A stretch of DNA of 64,000 bases, from contig CP129469.1 in NCBI GenBank assembly GCA_030583665.1, positions 2,533,043 through 2,597,042 on the forward strand, given 5' to 3'. The position numbers and the translations under genes were made by a program. Positions 10,330-19,349 of the stretch are shown here, piece by piece (positions within the stretch are counted from its first letter, which is position 1; each line of letters starts with the position of its first letter). The notes under the pieces are model-generated. The model ran no database searches. It was not told where the DNA came from and saw nothing but the letters and a program-made list of their open reading frames with translations. The stretch comes from Candidatus Jettenia sp. AMX2. Lineage in GTDB: Bacteria; Planctomycetota; Brocadiia; Brocadiales; Brocadiaceae.

Positions 10330-10500
10330 ATGCCTGCTACCGTCTGCAAAACCGCTTACATAAAATGAAAATTCCTATACGATAAATTTATCGTTGAATA
10401 ACTACAAACCTTAACCTTTAAGCCTGATAAATAGTTAAATACTTTATTAGGACGCTAAATCCTACAAACAAAACCAAATGATGTCAAGCCAAAGTTTTGC

Positions 10501-10529
10501 TTGACTACCATAGTACCATTGCCTATAGT
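10501..10529 (+). promoter_or_regulatory. Sigma-70 type promoter for pgsA
   Basis: TTGACT at 10501-10506, a 17-base spacer and TATAGT at 10524-10529, about 100 bases before the pgsA start. Confidence 0.55.
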
Positions 10530-10627
10530 ACACTCTTAATCAAAGATTTTTTTCATTTCCTGAAAAGAGATTATCATTATGACAAGCGGGAACGTTTGCC
10601 CTATACGATTAAATCAGTTCTTTATAT

Positions 10628-11197
10628 ATGTTAACATTATCCAATAAAATCAGTCTTAGCAGGATACTGTTCATTCCACCACTTGTATTCTGCATCACTC
10701 AGGTACAGCATAATAACCATTACCGATATGCTTGCCTCCTCATCATGATTGTTATCGCCTTAAGTGATATGCTGGATGGTTATATAGCTAGGAAGAGAAA
10801 TGAAATAACAGTTTTAGGAAAATATCTTGACCCTTTCGCCGATAAGCTCGTCCTTATGATTTCCTGTGCCATACTCTCTTCGGACCGTATCTGGCCGGAA
10901 CCAAGATTTCCCAACTGGATTCCAACAATTATTATTTCCAGAGATATCTTTCTTATGGTTGGCACTGTTACGATCATGATCGTTACAGGGCGCTTGAATT
11001 GCCAGCCGATAATGCTTGGCAAGGTCTCAACATTCCTTCAGATTATTGCCGTAATATCTGTACTAATAGGAAACCATATTCCTCTGCCTGTCCTTGTTAC
11101 CATTTGGTGGACAACAGCTGTTTTTACCTTCGCTTCAGGTTTTCTTTACGCGTACAGGGGGATAAATTCACTATTCCACAGAGAGGCCTTGCTTTAA
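10628..11197 (+). CDS. pgsA: CDP-diacylglycerol--glycerol-3-phosphate 3-phosphatidyltransferase (CDP-alcohol phosphatidyltransferase)
   Basis: A 189-residue integral membrane enzyme. The diagnostic CDP-alcohol phosphotransferase motif DGxxARx8GxxxDxxxD is complete: DGYIAR, then eight residues, G, and DPFAD (about residues 41-63). Several hydrophobic helices surround it. Size and the N-terminal LSNKISLSRILFIP resemble PgsA, which makes phosphatidylglycerol phosphate, the precursor of phosphatidylglycerol and cardiolipin. Another CDP-alcohol transferase with a different acceptor cannot be excluded from sequence alone. It has its own promoter at 10501-10529; ribBA follows 109 bases later on the same strand. 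Confidence 0.85.
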   Translation: MLTLSNKISLSRILFIPPLVFCITQVQHNNHYRYACLLIMIVIALSDMLDGYIARKRNEITVLGKYLDPFADKLVLMISCAILSSDRIWPEPRFPNWIPTIIISRDIFLMVGTVTIMIVTGRLNCQPIMLGKVSTFLQIIAVISVLIGNHIPLPVLVTIWWTTAVFTFASGFLYAYRGINSLFHREALL

Positions 11198-11231
11198 CAA
11201 GGTTCCTCACCGGCACATAATATAAAAAGCC

Positions 11232-11260
11232 TTTACATCATCTGCCTTTTTTCATACTAT
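11232..11260 (+). promoter_or_regulatory. Possible promoter for ribBA
   Basis: TTTACA at 11232-11237, a 17-base spacer and TACTAT at 11255-11260, about 45 bases before the ribBA start codon. The leader is too short for an FMN riboswitch, and none of its conserved elements is visible. Confidence 0.35.
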
Positions 11261-11306
11261 TATATGAAAATTTACATCACTTTTCCGAAAGATGAAAGGT
11301 ATTTCC

Positions 11307-12545
11307 ATGCAATTGAATACGATACAAGAGGTTGTAGAAGACCTTAAACAGGGTAAAATGATCATTCTTATAGACGATGAGCACCGGGAAAACGAAGGAG
11401 ACATCGTCCTTGCAGCCGAAAAAGTCACACCGGATGCCATTAACTTTATCCTTACCCATGCACGCGGCATTCTTTGCCTTGCAATTAATGCCACACGGGC
11501 AGAAGAACTCGATCTCTATCCCATGGCATCAAACAACACTTCAAATTTTCAAACACCCTTTACCGTTTCTATCGATGCCAAAAGAGGTATTACAACAGGC
11601 GTTTCTTCCAAAGACCGGGCGACAACAATATTAACTGTTATTGATGATAACACTGTGGCCGAAGACCTTGTCAGGCCGGGCCACATCTTCCCTCTTAAAG
11701 CGCAGAAAGGCGGGGTATTGGTGCGAACAGGCCATACAGAAGGTGCAATAGACCTGACACGCGTCGCAGGCCTTAAACCCGCTGCAGTTATCTGTGAGAT
11801 TATGACGGAAGACGGGAATATGGCCAAGCTTCCCGAACTCAAAAAATTTGCAGAAAAGCACAATCTGAAGATCTGTACCATTGCAGATATTATTAAGTAC
11901 CGGCATGAGCAGGAGCGGCTCATTGAAAAACGGGTAACGGTTAATTTACCAACTATTTACGGAAATTTTATTCTCCACTTGTACAAATCTTTCGTTGATG
12001 AATACCTCCATCTGGCCCTTTGTCTTGGTGTTGGCGGCGAAAGTGGAAACAGCCCTTCACCCTTGCATGCCGAACCTGTACTGGTCAGGGTTCATGATGA
12101 ATGTCTGACGGGCGATATCTTTGGCTCTCTGCGCTGTGATTGCGGAGAACAACTTCATAATACACTCCGGATAATTCAAAAAAACGGAAAGGGTGTATTG
12201 CTATATATGCGGCAGGAAGGCAGGGGTATAGGTCTTGAAAACAAACTCCATGCCTATCTTTTACAGGAAAAGGGATTAGATACCGTTGAGGCAAATGAAA
12301 AACTGGGCTTCCCTGCTGACAAGCGTGATTATGGCATTGGTGCGCAAATATTGAGGGATCTTGGTATTACAAAAATGAGGCTACTTACAAACAATCCCAG
12401 AAAATTCACAGCGCTCGCAGGGTACGGGCTGGAGATCGTGGAAAGGGTACCCATTACTACAGCGCCTAAAGAAGAAAATAAACATTATCTCCGGACAAAG
12501 AAAGAAAAACTAGGCCATATTATTGATAATGATATCGTCATGTAG
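11307..12545 (+). CDS. ribBA: Bifunctional 3,4-dihydroxy-2-butanone-4-phosphate synthase / GTP cyclohydrolase II
   Basis: Catalyses both entry steps of riboflavin synthesis in one 412-residue cytosolic protein. The N-terminal RibB domain (about 1-200) has [16 protein letters not shown], the acidic metal-binding loop, and [16 protein letters not shown]. The C-terminal RibA domain (about 205-412) has the zinc cysteines in [16 protein letters not shown] and the catalytic [17 protein letters not shown] segment. The ATG at 11307 is preferred over that at 11292 because AAAGG lies 7 bases upstream of it. The stop codon lies inside a perfect palindrome (12541-12567). No other rib genes are adjacent. 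Confidence 0.96.
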   Translation: MQLNTIQEVVEDLKQGKMIILIDDEHRENEGDIVLAAEKVTPDAINFILTHARGILCLAINATRAEELDLYPMASNNTSNFQTPFTVSIDAKRGITTGVSSKDRATTILTVIDDNTVAEDLVRPGHIFPLKAQKGGVLVRTGHTEGAIDLTRVAGLKPAAVICEIMTEDGNMAKLPELKKFAEKHNLKICTIADIIKYRHEQERLIEKRVTVNLPTIYGNFILHLYKSFVDEYLHLALCLGVGGESGNSPSPLHAEPVLVRVHDECLTGDIFGSLRCDCGEQLHNTLRIIQKNGKGVLLYMRQEGRGIGLENKLHAYLLQEKGLDTVEANEKLGFPADKRDYGIGAQILRDLGITKMRLLTNNPRKFTALAGYGLEIVERVPITTAPKEENKHYLRTKKEKLGHIIDNDIVM

Positions 12546-12567
12546 GGCAGGCAGTGCCTGCCCTACA
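12541..12567. repeat. Perfect 27-bp palindrome at the ribBA stop (TAGGGCAGGCA family)
   Basis: Thirteen-base arms (12541-12553 and 12555-12567) around one base. The ribBA stop TAG is part of the left arm. It could act as a transcript-end hairpin but has no T-run. Degenerate relatives occur at 5752-5772, 17771-17842, 21209-21232 and 34482-34505. Confidence 0.75.
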
Positions 12568-12595
12568 TACAAGGAATTACCATATTTTTAAAGAT

Positions 12596-14278
12596 TCATC
12601 CGGGTATCGTTATCTCTGTTTCTGCTACATGTATAGCAGCCTCATAACCCGCATCCGCATATCTTGCAATGGCCAATCCCCGGTCTGAACCCAGAACCCT
12701 TTCGAGTTTTTCGTCCCTCTCCCTTGTACCATCAGCTACTATAGCCATGTCGGCGTGAAGAGAATTGCCAATCCCTACACCGCCCCCCTGCTGAAAACTT
12801 ACCCACGTAGCACCATTTGCACTATTTAAGGCCAGGTTTATCAGTGGCCAGTCAGCAACAGCATCACTGCCGTCTTTCATATCCTCTGTCTCCAGATAGG
12901 GAGATGCCGCAGTTCCACAACAATGGTAATCCCTGCTTATAACAACAGGCGCTTTGACGATGCCTTTCCTTATCATATCGTTTATCAGCAGGCCCATTTT
13001 AATAGAGTCATCATATCCAAACCAGGAGGATCTTGACGGAAGTCCTGATTGCGGCACTTTGTCTCTCACGAGGTGTATCCATTTCATAAGTGAGAGATCA
13101 GCAGGAAAATTTTTGATGACTGCATCATCGATTTTTTCAATATCAGCTCTATCACCCGATAATGACACCCACCGAAGCAGTCTTTTCCCCTCACAAAATA
13201 ATTGCCGCATGTATGCAGACATAAAGCCAGGATACCAATAACGACCCTGAGAATCCCTCATTGACACGCCGGCCATTTCTGCCTGTGACCTGAGATTGTT
13301 ACCGGAATCCAGGCACACCGCACCATTTCTCTGCATGGTCAGGATTGCTTTTGCATGATCAACAATAGCGTCTAATACCCTTTCTTTGTAAACCCGTTTA
13401 TTCTTTTCCCTCAGTTTATGGAGTTCTTCTATATCACCAATTGGCAGATAAGACATAAGATTATGCGCCGGAGTCTGGTCAGTCACAACATCAGGAGTAA
13501 TATTCCGGTTTACCAATTCGGGATAAATAACGGCAGTATTTCCGATAAGACCTATAGACAAAGGGTACAATTTGGATTTTGCATCCATTATCCAGCCGAG
13601 GGCCTCATCAAGATTGTCCGTCATCCTGTCACAACAACCATGCTGAACTTTCCTCTCTATTCGTTCTCTCTGCGCTTCAACACAAAGCATTATGCCTTCA
13701 TTCATGGTCACGGCAAGTGGCTGGGCGCCGCTCATCCCCCCCATCCCGGCACTCAGTACAAACTTACCCTTCAAAGTTTCGGAATGAAAAGTCTTCCTGG
13801 CAAGGGAAACAAAAGCTTCATAAAGGTAAGGCAAGCTGTCCTGGATGCCTGTGTATATCCACCCGCCTGCTGTTGTCTGACCGTGCATGGTCAAACCATT
13901 TTCATCATATTTGTCAAACACCTCCTGCTTGGCCCAAGCAGGAACCAAATTTCCGTTGGCTATGATAATACGTGGTGACCATTCATGGGTCTTCGCAACA
14001 TATACCGGCCTGCCTGATTGAATACAGAGCGTTTCATCTCCCTTTAATGATTTTAAAACATTTACAATTCTCTGATATTCTTTCCAGTTCCTTGCAATAC
14101 GGCCAGTGCCTCCGTAGACAATAAGTTCTTCAGGCTGGGTGGCAATATCAGGATCAAGACTATTCATAAACATCCTCAATGCTGCCTCAATATCCCAGGT
14201 CTTGCAGGTAAGGGACGTGCCGTCTGGTGATTTAATAGGCATCTGTGGTCTGAACTCGTAAAACATTGGCCGCGCCAT
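12596..14278 (-). CDS. hutU: Urocanate hydratase-like protein
   Basis: A 560-residue urocanase-family enzyme. Urocanases add water to urocanate in histidine breakdown, using tightly bound NAD+ as electrophile. Visible motifs: YGGTGRIARNW, GNLVPAWAKQE, TMHGQTTAGGWIYTGIQ, GGMSGAQPLA, DQTPAHNLMSY, MKDGSDAVADWPLINLALN and QQGGGVGIGNSLHADMAIVADG. The start at 14276-14278 (MARPMFYEFRP) is chosen for AAAGGAA 6 bases upstream; the open frame goes on to 14332. The segment that reads GLPARICW in characterised urocanases reads GLPSRSSW here, so the cysteine I recall as catalytic is a serine. No hutH, hutI or hutG is nearby, so the true substrate may be a urocanate analogue. Confidence 0.82.
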   Translation of the reverse strand: MARPMFYEFRPQMPIKSPDGTSLTCKTWDIEAALRMFMNSLDPDIATQPEELIVYGGTGRIARNWKEYQRIVNVLKSLKGDETLCIQSGRPVYVAKTHEWSPRIIIANGNLVPAWAKQEVFDKYDENGLTMHGQTTAGGWIYTGIQDSLPYLYEAFVSLARKTFHSETLKGKFVLSAGMGGMSGAQPLAVTMNEGIMLCVEAQRERIERKVQHGCCDRMTDNLDEALGWIMDAKSKLYPLSIGLIGNTAVIYPELVNRNITPDVVTDQTPAHNLMSYLPIGDIEELHKLREKNKRVYKERVLDAIVDHAKAILTMQRNGAVCLDSGNNLRSQAEMAGVSMRDSQGRYWYPGFMSAYMRQLFCEGKRLLRWVSLSGDRADIEKIDDAVIKNFPADLSLMKWIHLVRDKVPQSGLPSRSSWFGYDDSIKMGLLINDMIRKGIVKAPVVISRDYHCCGTAASPYLETEDMKDGSDAVADWPLINLALNSANGATWVSFQQGGGVGIGNSLHADMAIVADGTRERDEKLERVLGSDRGLAIARYADAGYEAAIHVAETEITIPG

Positions 14279-14384
14279 AGAATATTCCTTTCCGGAAACA
14301 GGTGTTTGTAAAATCGCTCCGATATTTTCCAATAAAAATATTTTTCTACCAATAAGAAGAAGTACTCACGCAAAGAATTTAATT

Positions 14385-14450
14385 TCGGATTTTGGATTTT
14401 GGATTTTGGATTACAGATTTTGGATCTGCCTTTTATTTCATAATTCAAAA
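14385..14450. repeat. GGATTTT-type simple repeat
   Basis: Several tandem copies of TTTTGGA upstream of the urocanase gene, followed by a reverse-oriented AATTCAAAATCCGCAATTC. The same AATCCGAAATTC/GGATTTTGGATT material recurs at 46318-46345, 46700-46738, 47353-47372, 50499-50590, 54225-54270 and 55888-55962. Confidence 0.6.
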
Positions 14451-14467
14451 TCCGCAATTCAGACCAA

Positions 14468-14635
14468 CTACATTTCGGGTAAGAATTTAGCTAATTCCTC
14501 CATCCATTTCCATGTTTCAGCTTTTACCTTTTCTGCTTCAACACTATTTTTAAAAGAATCTTCATTCTCCTCAATAAAGCAATAGACCTGTCCCAGGAAC
14601 TCTTTCAATTCTGCTACTTTTTTCAGAACATCCAT
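14468..14635 (-). CDS. Small hypothetical protein, 55 aa
   Basis: A short frame starting MDVLKKVAELKEFLGQ and ending LAKFLPEM. It is preceded by a strong purine-rich ribosome-binding region (GGAGGGAAAAAAGG directly before the ATG). The product is acidic, likely helical, without signal peptide or cysteine pairs, and contains an ETWKWMEELAKF amphipathic segment near the C-terminus. I do not recognise the family. It lies between the lipoprotein gene (upstream) and the urocanase gene (downstream) on the same strand, so all three may be co-transcribed. Support is the ribosome-binding site and protein-like composition only. Confidence 0.5.
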   Translation of the reverse strand: MDVLKKVAELKEFLGQVYCFIEENEDSFKNSVEAEKVKAETWKWMEELAKFLPEM

Positions 14636-14659
14636 CCTTTTTTCCCTCCAAAATTATCA

Positions 14660-15040
14660 TCAATGTTCTATAAAGACAACCTCAACAACAGCACTATATC
14701 CGTTAGCGGAAATGATGATATTGGTCGTACCGGGTGAGATACCTTTTACCGTAAACGTTGTTCTGCCACCAGCATCGGTTAATGCCTCCTGTGTAACCGT
14801 TGCAACTGCCGGAGAGGTGCTTTTTGCCCTGACTTTCATGCCAAAAAGGGGACCTCCCTGATTATCCAGCAACTGAACGTGTATCTTATCTTCCGACCCT
14901 GAATGGACACTCAGTTTACGGGGACTCACAATAATATTTATCTTTTCTTCGTAACGCGGATAGGGTGCACATGATGCTATGAGAAAAACTAAAAGGGCGG
15001 TTAAACAGAAGGATGCATACCTTTGACAAAATGATTTCAT
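14660..15040 (-). CDS. Lipoprotein with bacterial Ig-like domain
   Basis: A 126-residue secreted protein. MKSFCQRYASFCLTALLVFLIASC forms a signal peptide ending in a lipobox (IASC), so the mature protein is probably lipid-anchored at its first Cys. The remainder reads as one Big-1/Big-2-like immunoglobulin fold: ISPRKLSVHSGSED-type opening, LLDNQGGPLFGMKV, TDAGGRTTFTV and SPGTTNIIISANGYSA. Such domains serve as structural or adhesive modules on the cell surface. The start at 15038-15040 is chosen over an in-frame ATG at 15124 because of AAGGGGA just upstream and because it places the signal peptide at the N-terminus. No partner is known. Confidence 0.75.
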   Translation of the reverse strand: MKSFCQRYASFCLTALLVFLIASCAPYPRYEEKINIIVSPRKLSVHSGSEDKIHVQLLDNQGGPLFGMKVRAKSTSPAVATVTQEALTDAGGRTTFTVKGISPGTTNIIISANGYSAVVEVVFIEH

Positions 15041-15261
15041 GGTGTTCCCCTTATTTATAATTTGGTTTTTTAAAAACGCATTGCTTATAAGCTCCTTAGA
15101 GCAATCTGTTTGCATATCAATCACTATACAGGACGCTTATGCAGAGCTAATTGTATCTTAACTATTCATTAGGGTTATTTTTCAATAACTAAAATATTAG
15201 TACGGCTCTAATGTAAAGCTTTATTGGCCGGAATTCAATAGAATTTTAAACCGGATTGTTG

Positions 15262-15290
15262 TTGACATATATTTGTTTAATTGTCATTAT
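15262..15290 (+). promoter_or_regulatory. Promoter for the transglutaminase-TPR gene
   Basis: TTGACA at 15262-15267, a 17-base spacer and CATTAT at 15285-15290, about 125 bases ahead of the TPR gene. Confidence 0.45.
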
Positions 15291-15413
15291 GTAATATGTT
15301 ACAAAATCATCTGTTGTATAAATTACGTTGATGTTATAGTCGAATATCCGGTATCCGGTACTCATTCCTGAGTAACACAGATAGCCGGAACTCCTCATAC
15401 AAATCTGGTATAT

Positions 15414-17123
15414 ATGACCATGAACCTCCCTTGTGATCATCCTGGTGCAAGAAATGCATATTTTCAAAAATTCTTCAATACGTTTTACCCCAAGAAACTG
15501 ATTAAGGTATTGATATTTTTTATCTGTGTAATCTGTGGTTTCAAATGTTTTTTCACAGATTCCAAACATACCTTTTCGTATTTATTTGCATATGAATTGG
15601 AATCAAAACCAGTATGGGAAGCTGATGTCCTGGGACCCAGTCTGGCAGAAACAGTATTGGAAATTGCCCGTGATTCTTATCCGGAAATAGATATCAATCA
15701 TTATCTCGCAAATCTTGATACGATTATTCAAGATATGAAAGCAAATCTTTACGGAAAACAAGAACCCGAACAGGTTATTAATGCCATGAATACAATCATC
15801 TTCCATAAATTCCAGTTTAAATATGTACAAGCCGGTAACCTTGAATATATGTCCCTGAACAGGGTATTAGATACAAAGACCGGCAATTGTGAAGGTTTGT
15901 CAATTCTTTACCTTTGCATTGCGGAAGGCCTGCATCTTCCGATATACGGGGTAAGTGTACCAGAACATATATTCGTACGTTATGATGACGGGAAGTTCCG
16001 GAGAAATATCGAAACGGGCTACGAGGGTATGGCCATTCCTGATAGCTATTATATGAATATGCCCGGCAAACGCATCTCACCGGTGAGTGTCAAAAAAGGA
16101 TATTATCTAAAAAATCTAACCAGGAATGAGGTTATAGCCAATATATATCTCAATCGCTCGATAATACAAAAAAAGAAGGGAAACAGAGCGGCAGCACTAA
16201 GAGATGTAAACCATGCCATCGGATTGCATGCAGACGATGCCGTCGCTTATTGCAACCGTGGTGTGATTTATGAGGAAATGGGTAATATTGAAGAGGCCAT
16301 CTATGATTATAACAAGTCCATACTTCTGAATCCTGATTACGCGCCAGCTTATTACAACCGTGGATCACTTTATGCAGCAATAGAGAAGCTTGAACAGGCT
16401 ATTATGGATTATAATAAGGCATTGCATTTAGATCCAAATTCAACCCTTTCCTACTATAACCGTGGTATTGCATTTAAAATGATCGGAAGGGTGGATTTGA
16501 GCATTGAAGACCTGAGTAAGGCTATTTCATTAGACCCTGAGTTTTCAGCTGCTTATGCTCATCGCGGTATGGCATATGCTGAATCGGGAGAACCGGAAAA
16601 AGCCATGGAAGACTTTGACAGGTCACTGGAACTTGATCCAGGTAATGCAGATGTTTATATGAAAAGGGCAATTCTTCATGCTGATTTACGACACTTTGAC
16701 AACACAATTGAAGACATAAAGGTCTTTCTTACATTTGCACCAAATAATTCATTTGCCTATTATATCCGGGCAAAAGCTTATCGCGGAAAAGGTGATATCA
16801 AAGGAGCTATCAGAGATTATGATAAAGTAATTGAACTTAATCCAAGGATGGCTGGCGTGTATTTTGAACGGGGACAGGTAAAGGATCAGATGGGAAAACC
16901 CGATGAGGCGCTTATTGATTATACTGCCTACATCGAACTTTTTCCTTATAATCCTCTTGCCTATCTTCATCGCGGAAATAGTTACAAATTGTTAGGGAAC
17001 CATGAAGGCGCTTTAAAGGATTATTTAATCTATCTCAAACTTAATCCTAATGCATCCGATGCTGAAGAAATAAACAAGCAAATTAATGAATTGAAGGAAT
17101 CATTATCAAAAGAAAGGATGTGA
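15414..17123 (+). CDS. SirB1-like transglutaminase-fold / TPR-repeat protein
   Basis: A 569-residue protein. After a hydrophobic segment (about residues 29-45, likely export signal or anchor) comes a transglutaminase-like domain of the SirB1 type (about 65-235) with TKTGNCEGLSILYL (Cys159) and VPEHIFVRYDDG (His185). Nine TPR units fill residues 250-555, most with the AY.NRG...GN.E.AI.DY pattern. Proteins of this shape are thought to be protein-interaction scaffolds or peptidase-like factors; the substrate is unknown. The N-terminus is uncertain: the ATGs at 15414 and 15420 lack a clear ribosome-binding site, and bases 15515-15545 resemble an intergenic repeat also seen at 54200-54235. wrbA starts 5 bases after its stop. 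Confidence 0.8.
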   Translation: MTMNLPCDHPGARNAYFQKFFNTFYPKKLIKVLIFFICVICGFKCFFTDSKHTFSYLFAYELESKPVWEADVLGPSLAETVLEIARDSYPEIDINHYLANLDTIIQDMKANLYGKQEPEQVINAMNTIIFHKFQFKYVQAGNLEYMSLNRVLDTKTGNCEGLSILYLCIAEGLHLPIYGVSVPEHIFVRYDDGKFRRNIETGYEGMAIPDSYYMNMPGKRISPVSVKKGYYLKNLTRNEVIANIYLNRSIIQKKKGNRAAALRDVNHAIGLHADDAVAYCNRGVIYEEMGNIEEAIYDYNKSILLNPDYAPAYYNRGSLYAAIEKLEQAIMDYNKALHLDPNSTLSYYNRGIAFKMIGRVDLSIEDLSKAISLDPEFSAAYAHRGMAYAESGEPEKAMEDFDRSLELDPGNADVYMKRAILHADLRHFDNTIEDIKVFLTFAPNNSFAYYIRAKAYRGKGDIKGAIRDYDKVIELNPRMAGVYFERGQVKDQMGKPDEALIDYTAYIELFPYNPLAYLHRGNSYKLLGNHEGALKDYLIYLKLNPNASDAEEINKQINELKESLSKERM

Positions 17124-17127
17124 TTTT

Positions 17128-17739
17128 ATGAAAGTATTAATCGTTTATTACAGTACCTATGGTAATGTTTACAAAATGACAAAGCTTGTAGCGGAAGGGG
17201 TTAAAGAAGTTGAAGGGGCAGAACCACTGATCCGCAAGGTTCCGGAACTGATACCTCAATCGGTTATCGAGCCACGCGAAGATATGAGAGCGGGGAGGAA
17301 TATGCAGAAAGACGTTCCCCTTGTTACCCTGGATGACTTTAAGGAAGCAGGGGCTATTGCTTTTGGCACACCGACAAGATTCGGGAATGTTTCTTCACAA
17401 TTGAAAAACCAGATCGATCAACTTTCACCGCTATGGCTCGCAGGGGAATTGGAGGGCAAGCCGGCAGGCGTCTTTACCTCTACAGGAAGCATTCACGGAG
17501 GACAGGAAACCACCATACTTACCCTGGCAGCGCCCTTAATCCATCTTGGTATGATTATCGTTGGGGTACCTTACTCTGTTAAGGAGCTTTTCTTAACCAC
17601 TGGCGGAGGCTCTCCTTACGGACCAGGCCACGTTGCAGGACAGGATAATAAGCGTGAAATAGATCAGCAGGAAGCGGTAATTTGCCGCGTTCTTGGCCGT
17701 CGCCTCGCTCAGATCGGGCTTTTACTTCAGAGGAAATAA
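17128..17739 (+). CDS. wrbA: NAD(P)H:quinone oxidoreductase, WrbA family
   Basis: A 203-residue flavodoxin-like protein. The FMN phosphate loop is at the N-terminus (VYYSTYGNVYKM). Later motifs are typical of WrbA: FGTPTRFGNVSSQLKNQID and FTSTGSIHGGQETT. WrbA is a tetrameric cytosolic FMN enzyme that reduces quinones by two electrons and so limits oxidative damage. The start lies 5 bases after the stop of the TPR gene, with AAAGGATGTGA as ribosome-binding region, so translation is probably coupled. The functional link to the TPR protein is not apparent. Confidence 0.93.
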   Translation: MKVLIVYYSTYGNVYKMTKLVAEGVKEVEGAEPLIRKVPELIPQSVIEPREDMRAGRNMQKDVPLVTLDDFKEAGAIAFGTPTRFGNVSSQLKNQIDQLSPLWLAGELEGKPAGVFTSTGSIHGGQETTILTLAAPLIHLGMIIVGVPYSVKELFLTTGGGSPYGPGHVAGQDNKREIDQQEAVICRVLGRRLAQIGLLLQRK

Positions 17740-17770
17740 TAATTGAAAAAATATTTACGTAATTATTTTT

Positions 17771-17842
17771 GGTAGGGCAGAACCCACCCTACATTGGATT
17801 TTTTGGACAGCACGCAGGGCACTGCCTGCCAAATAATGAACC
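17771..17842. repeat. Dispersed TAGGGCAG/CTGCCCTAC-type repeat
   Basis: GGTAGGGCAGAACCCACCCTAC and GCAGGGCACTGCCTGCC belong to the same loosely conserved family as the palindrome at the ribBA stop. They fill the gap between wrbA and the radical SAM gene. Confidence 0.5.
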
Positions 17843-17921
17843 TGCCTTGGTATAGGTTGCTTCCTGTCAAGGAGTTTATACCAGGTAAAAAACGAACGTG
17901 CTTCCCGCAATAAGGTTCACT

Positions 17922-19349
17922 ATGAATATTCTTATCATTATTACAAATCGTCATAAGAACCCCGTACCGGTTATCCCTATCGGCGCCTGCCTCGTTGCAG
18001 AAGCAGCCAGACATGCCGGCTATCATGTTCAGGTCATTGACCTGATGTTTAAAAAAAACCCTTTACAAGCGCTGGAATCCGAACTAACTAGGGTTAACTG
18101 GGATGTAGTCGGTCTCTCTGTCCGCAACATTGATAATAATGACATGCAAAATCCGGTAACATTTATCAGGGATCTGATACCGATAGTGGAAATTATCCGC
18201 AACAAAACACGGGCGGCTCTTGTTCTTGGGGGTTCAGCAGTTTCTGTAATGCCGGAGGAATTACTTCGTTATACAAAAGCGGATTGGGCGGTACTGGGTG
18301 ACGGGGAAATTGTTTTCCCGCAATTATTGGCAATGCTTTCCCAGAGAGAAATACCTGATAAAGTTTCCGGGATTGCATGGCTGGAAGACGGCATATTCAG
18401 AAAGAACACGGCGTACGTGGAACGTTTTCTGGATGGATATATGGTTCCTGATTTCTATCGATGGATTGATGTCCGTGCATACCTGTCCAGGTTATCTACT
18501 ATTCCTGTCCAGACAAAACTCGGATGTCATTTTAAATGTATCTACTGCACTTACAGAAAGATCGAAGGACACGATTATCGTTTGTGCGATTCCCGGGTCG
18601 TAGTTGATGCTGTCAAATATCTTGCTTCCCAGGGATTCCGTGATATAGAATTCGTTGATAATGTATTTAATTCTCCTTATGATCATGCCGTGGCCATATG
18701 CAAAGGGCTTGCTGAAATCAAATCTGATATTCGTCTCCAAAGCCTGGAACTGAATCCGCTATTTATAGATGACAACCTTCTCACCGTGATGGAGAGAGCC
18801 GGTTTTACCGGTATCGGTATCACCGCAGAAAGTGCGTCTGATGTTGTTCTGGAAGGACTTAACAAGGGTTTTACCTCAAAAAATATTTACCATGCGGCTT
18901 GCACAATACAACGCCACAAATTGCCTTGCCTTTGGATCTTCATGATCGGAGGTCCCCGTGAAACAAAGGAAACGGTTCGGGAAACCCTGCTGTTTGCAGA
19001 ACAATACATACGCCCGGAAGATACTGCTTTTTTTAATACAGGGATACGCATATATCCGGGTACCGAACTTGAACATATTGCACGGAAAGAAGGTGTTCTG
19101 TCAGTCCCTTCAGAAGAAATGCTCGAGCCGGCATTTTACCTGTCTCCGGCCCTTGACCGGGATTGGTTGTCAAATACCATGCGGCATGCCCTGTCAACCC
19201 ATATGAACTTTATTGATTCAGGCTCCCTTGGTTTGTCATTTCTCCCGGCAATCAACCGTCTTGGTTACAGGCTTGGTGTCCGGCCTCCGCTGTGGAGATA
19301 TACACGCTCCATCCGGCGTTTACTCAAATCGTTAGGAATACCAGCATGA
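17922..19349 (+). CDS. B12-binding radical SAM protein
   Basis: A 475-residue enzyme. An N-terminal cobalamin-binding-type Rossmann domain (about 1-145) contains PIGACLVAEAARHAGYHVQVIDLMF and LGGSAVSVMPEELL; it lacks an obvious DxHxxG, so B12 binding is not certain. The radical SAM core follows, with KLGCHFKCIYCTYR giving CxxxCxxC for the [4Fe-4S] cluster, then EFVDNVFN and GITAESASD elements. Class B-like members methylate or rearrange unreactive carbons. The ATG at 17922 has AAGG 7 bases upstream, whereas that at 17898 has none. The stop overlaps the start of the type III PKS gene (ATGA), so the two proteins are translationally coupled and likely act in one pathway. Confidence 0.88.
   Translation: MNILIIITNRHKNPVPVIPIGACLVAEAARHAGYHVQVIDLMFKKNPLQALESELTRVNWDVVGLSVRNIDNNDMQNPVTFIRDLIPIVEIIRNKTRAALVLGGSAVSVMPEELLRYTKADWAVLGDGEIVFPQLLAMLSQREIPDKVSGIAWLEDGIFRKNTAYVERFLDGYMVPDFYRWIDVRAYLSRLSTIPVQTKLGCHFKCIYCTYRKIEGHDYRLCDSRVVVDAVKYLASQGFRDIEFVDNVFNSPYDHAVAICKGLAEIKSDIRLQSLELNPLFIDDNLLTVMERAGFTGIGITAESASDVVLEGLNKGFTSKNIYHAACTIQRHKLPCLWIFMIGGPRETKETVRETLLFAEQYIRPEDTAFFNTGIRIYPGTELEHIARKEGVLSVPSEEMLEPAFYLSPALDRDWLSNTMRHALSTHMNFIDSGSLGLSFLPAINRLGYRLGVRPPLWRYTRSIRRLLKSLGIPA

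Noticed and set aside
10257-10349. N-terminal extension of carA
   Set aside because: The extra 31 codons translate a dispersed hairpin repeat and have no family similarity; the start at 10254-10256 gives the normal length.
11198-11306. FMN riboswitch ahead of ribBA
   Set aside because: The leader is under 60 bases and none of the conserved FMN-aptamer elements is present.
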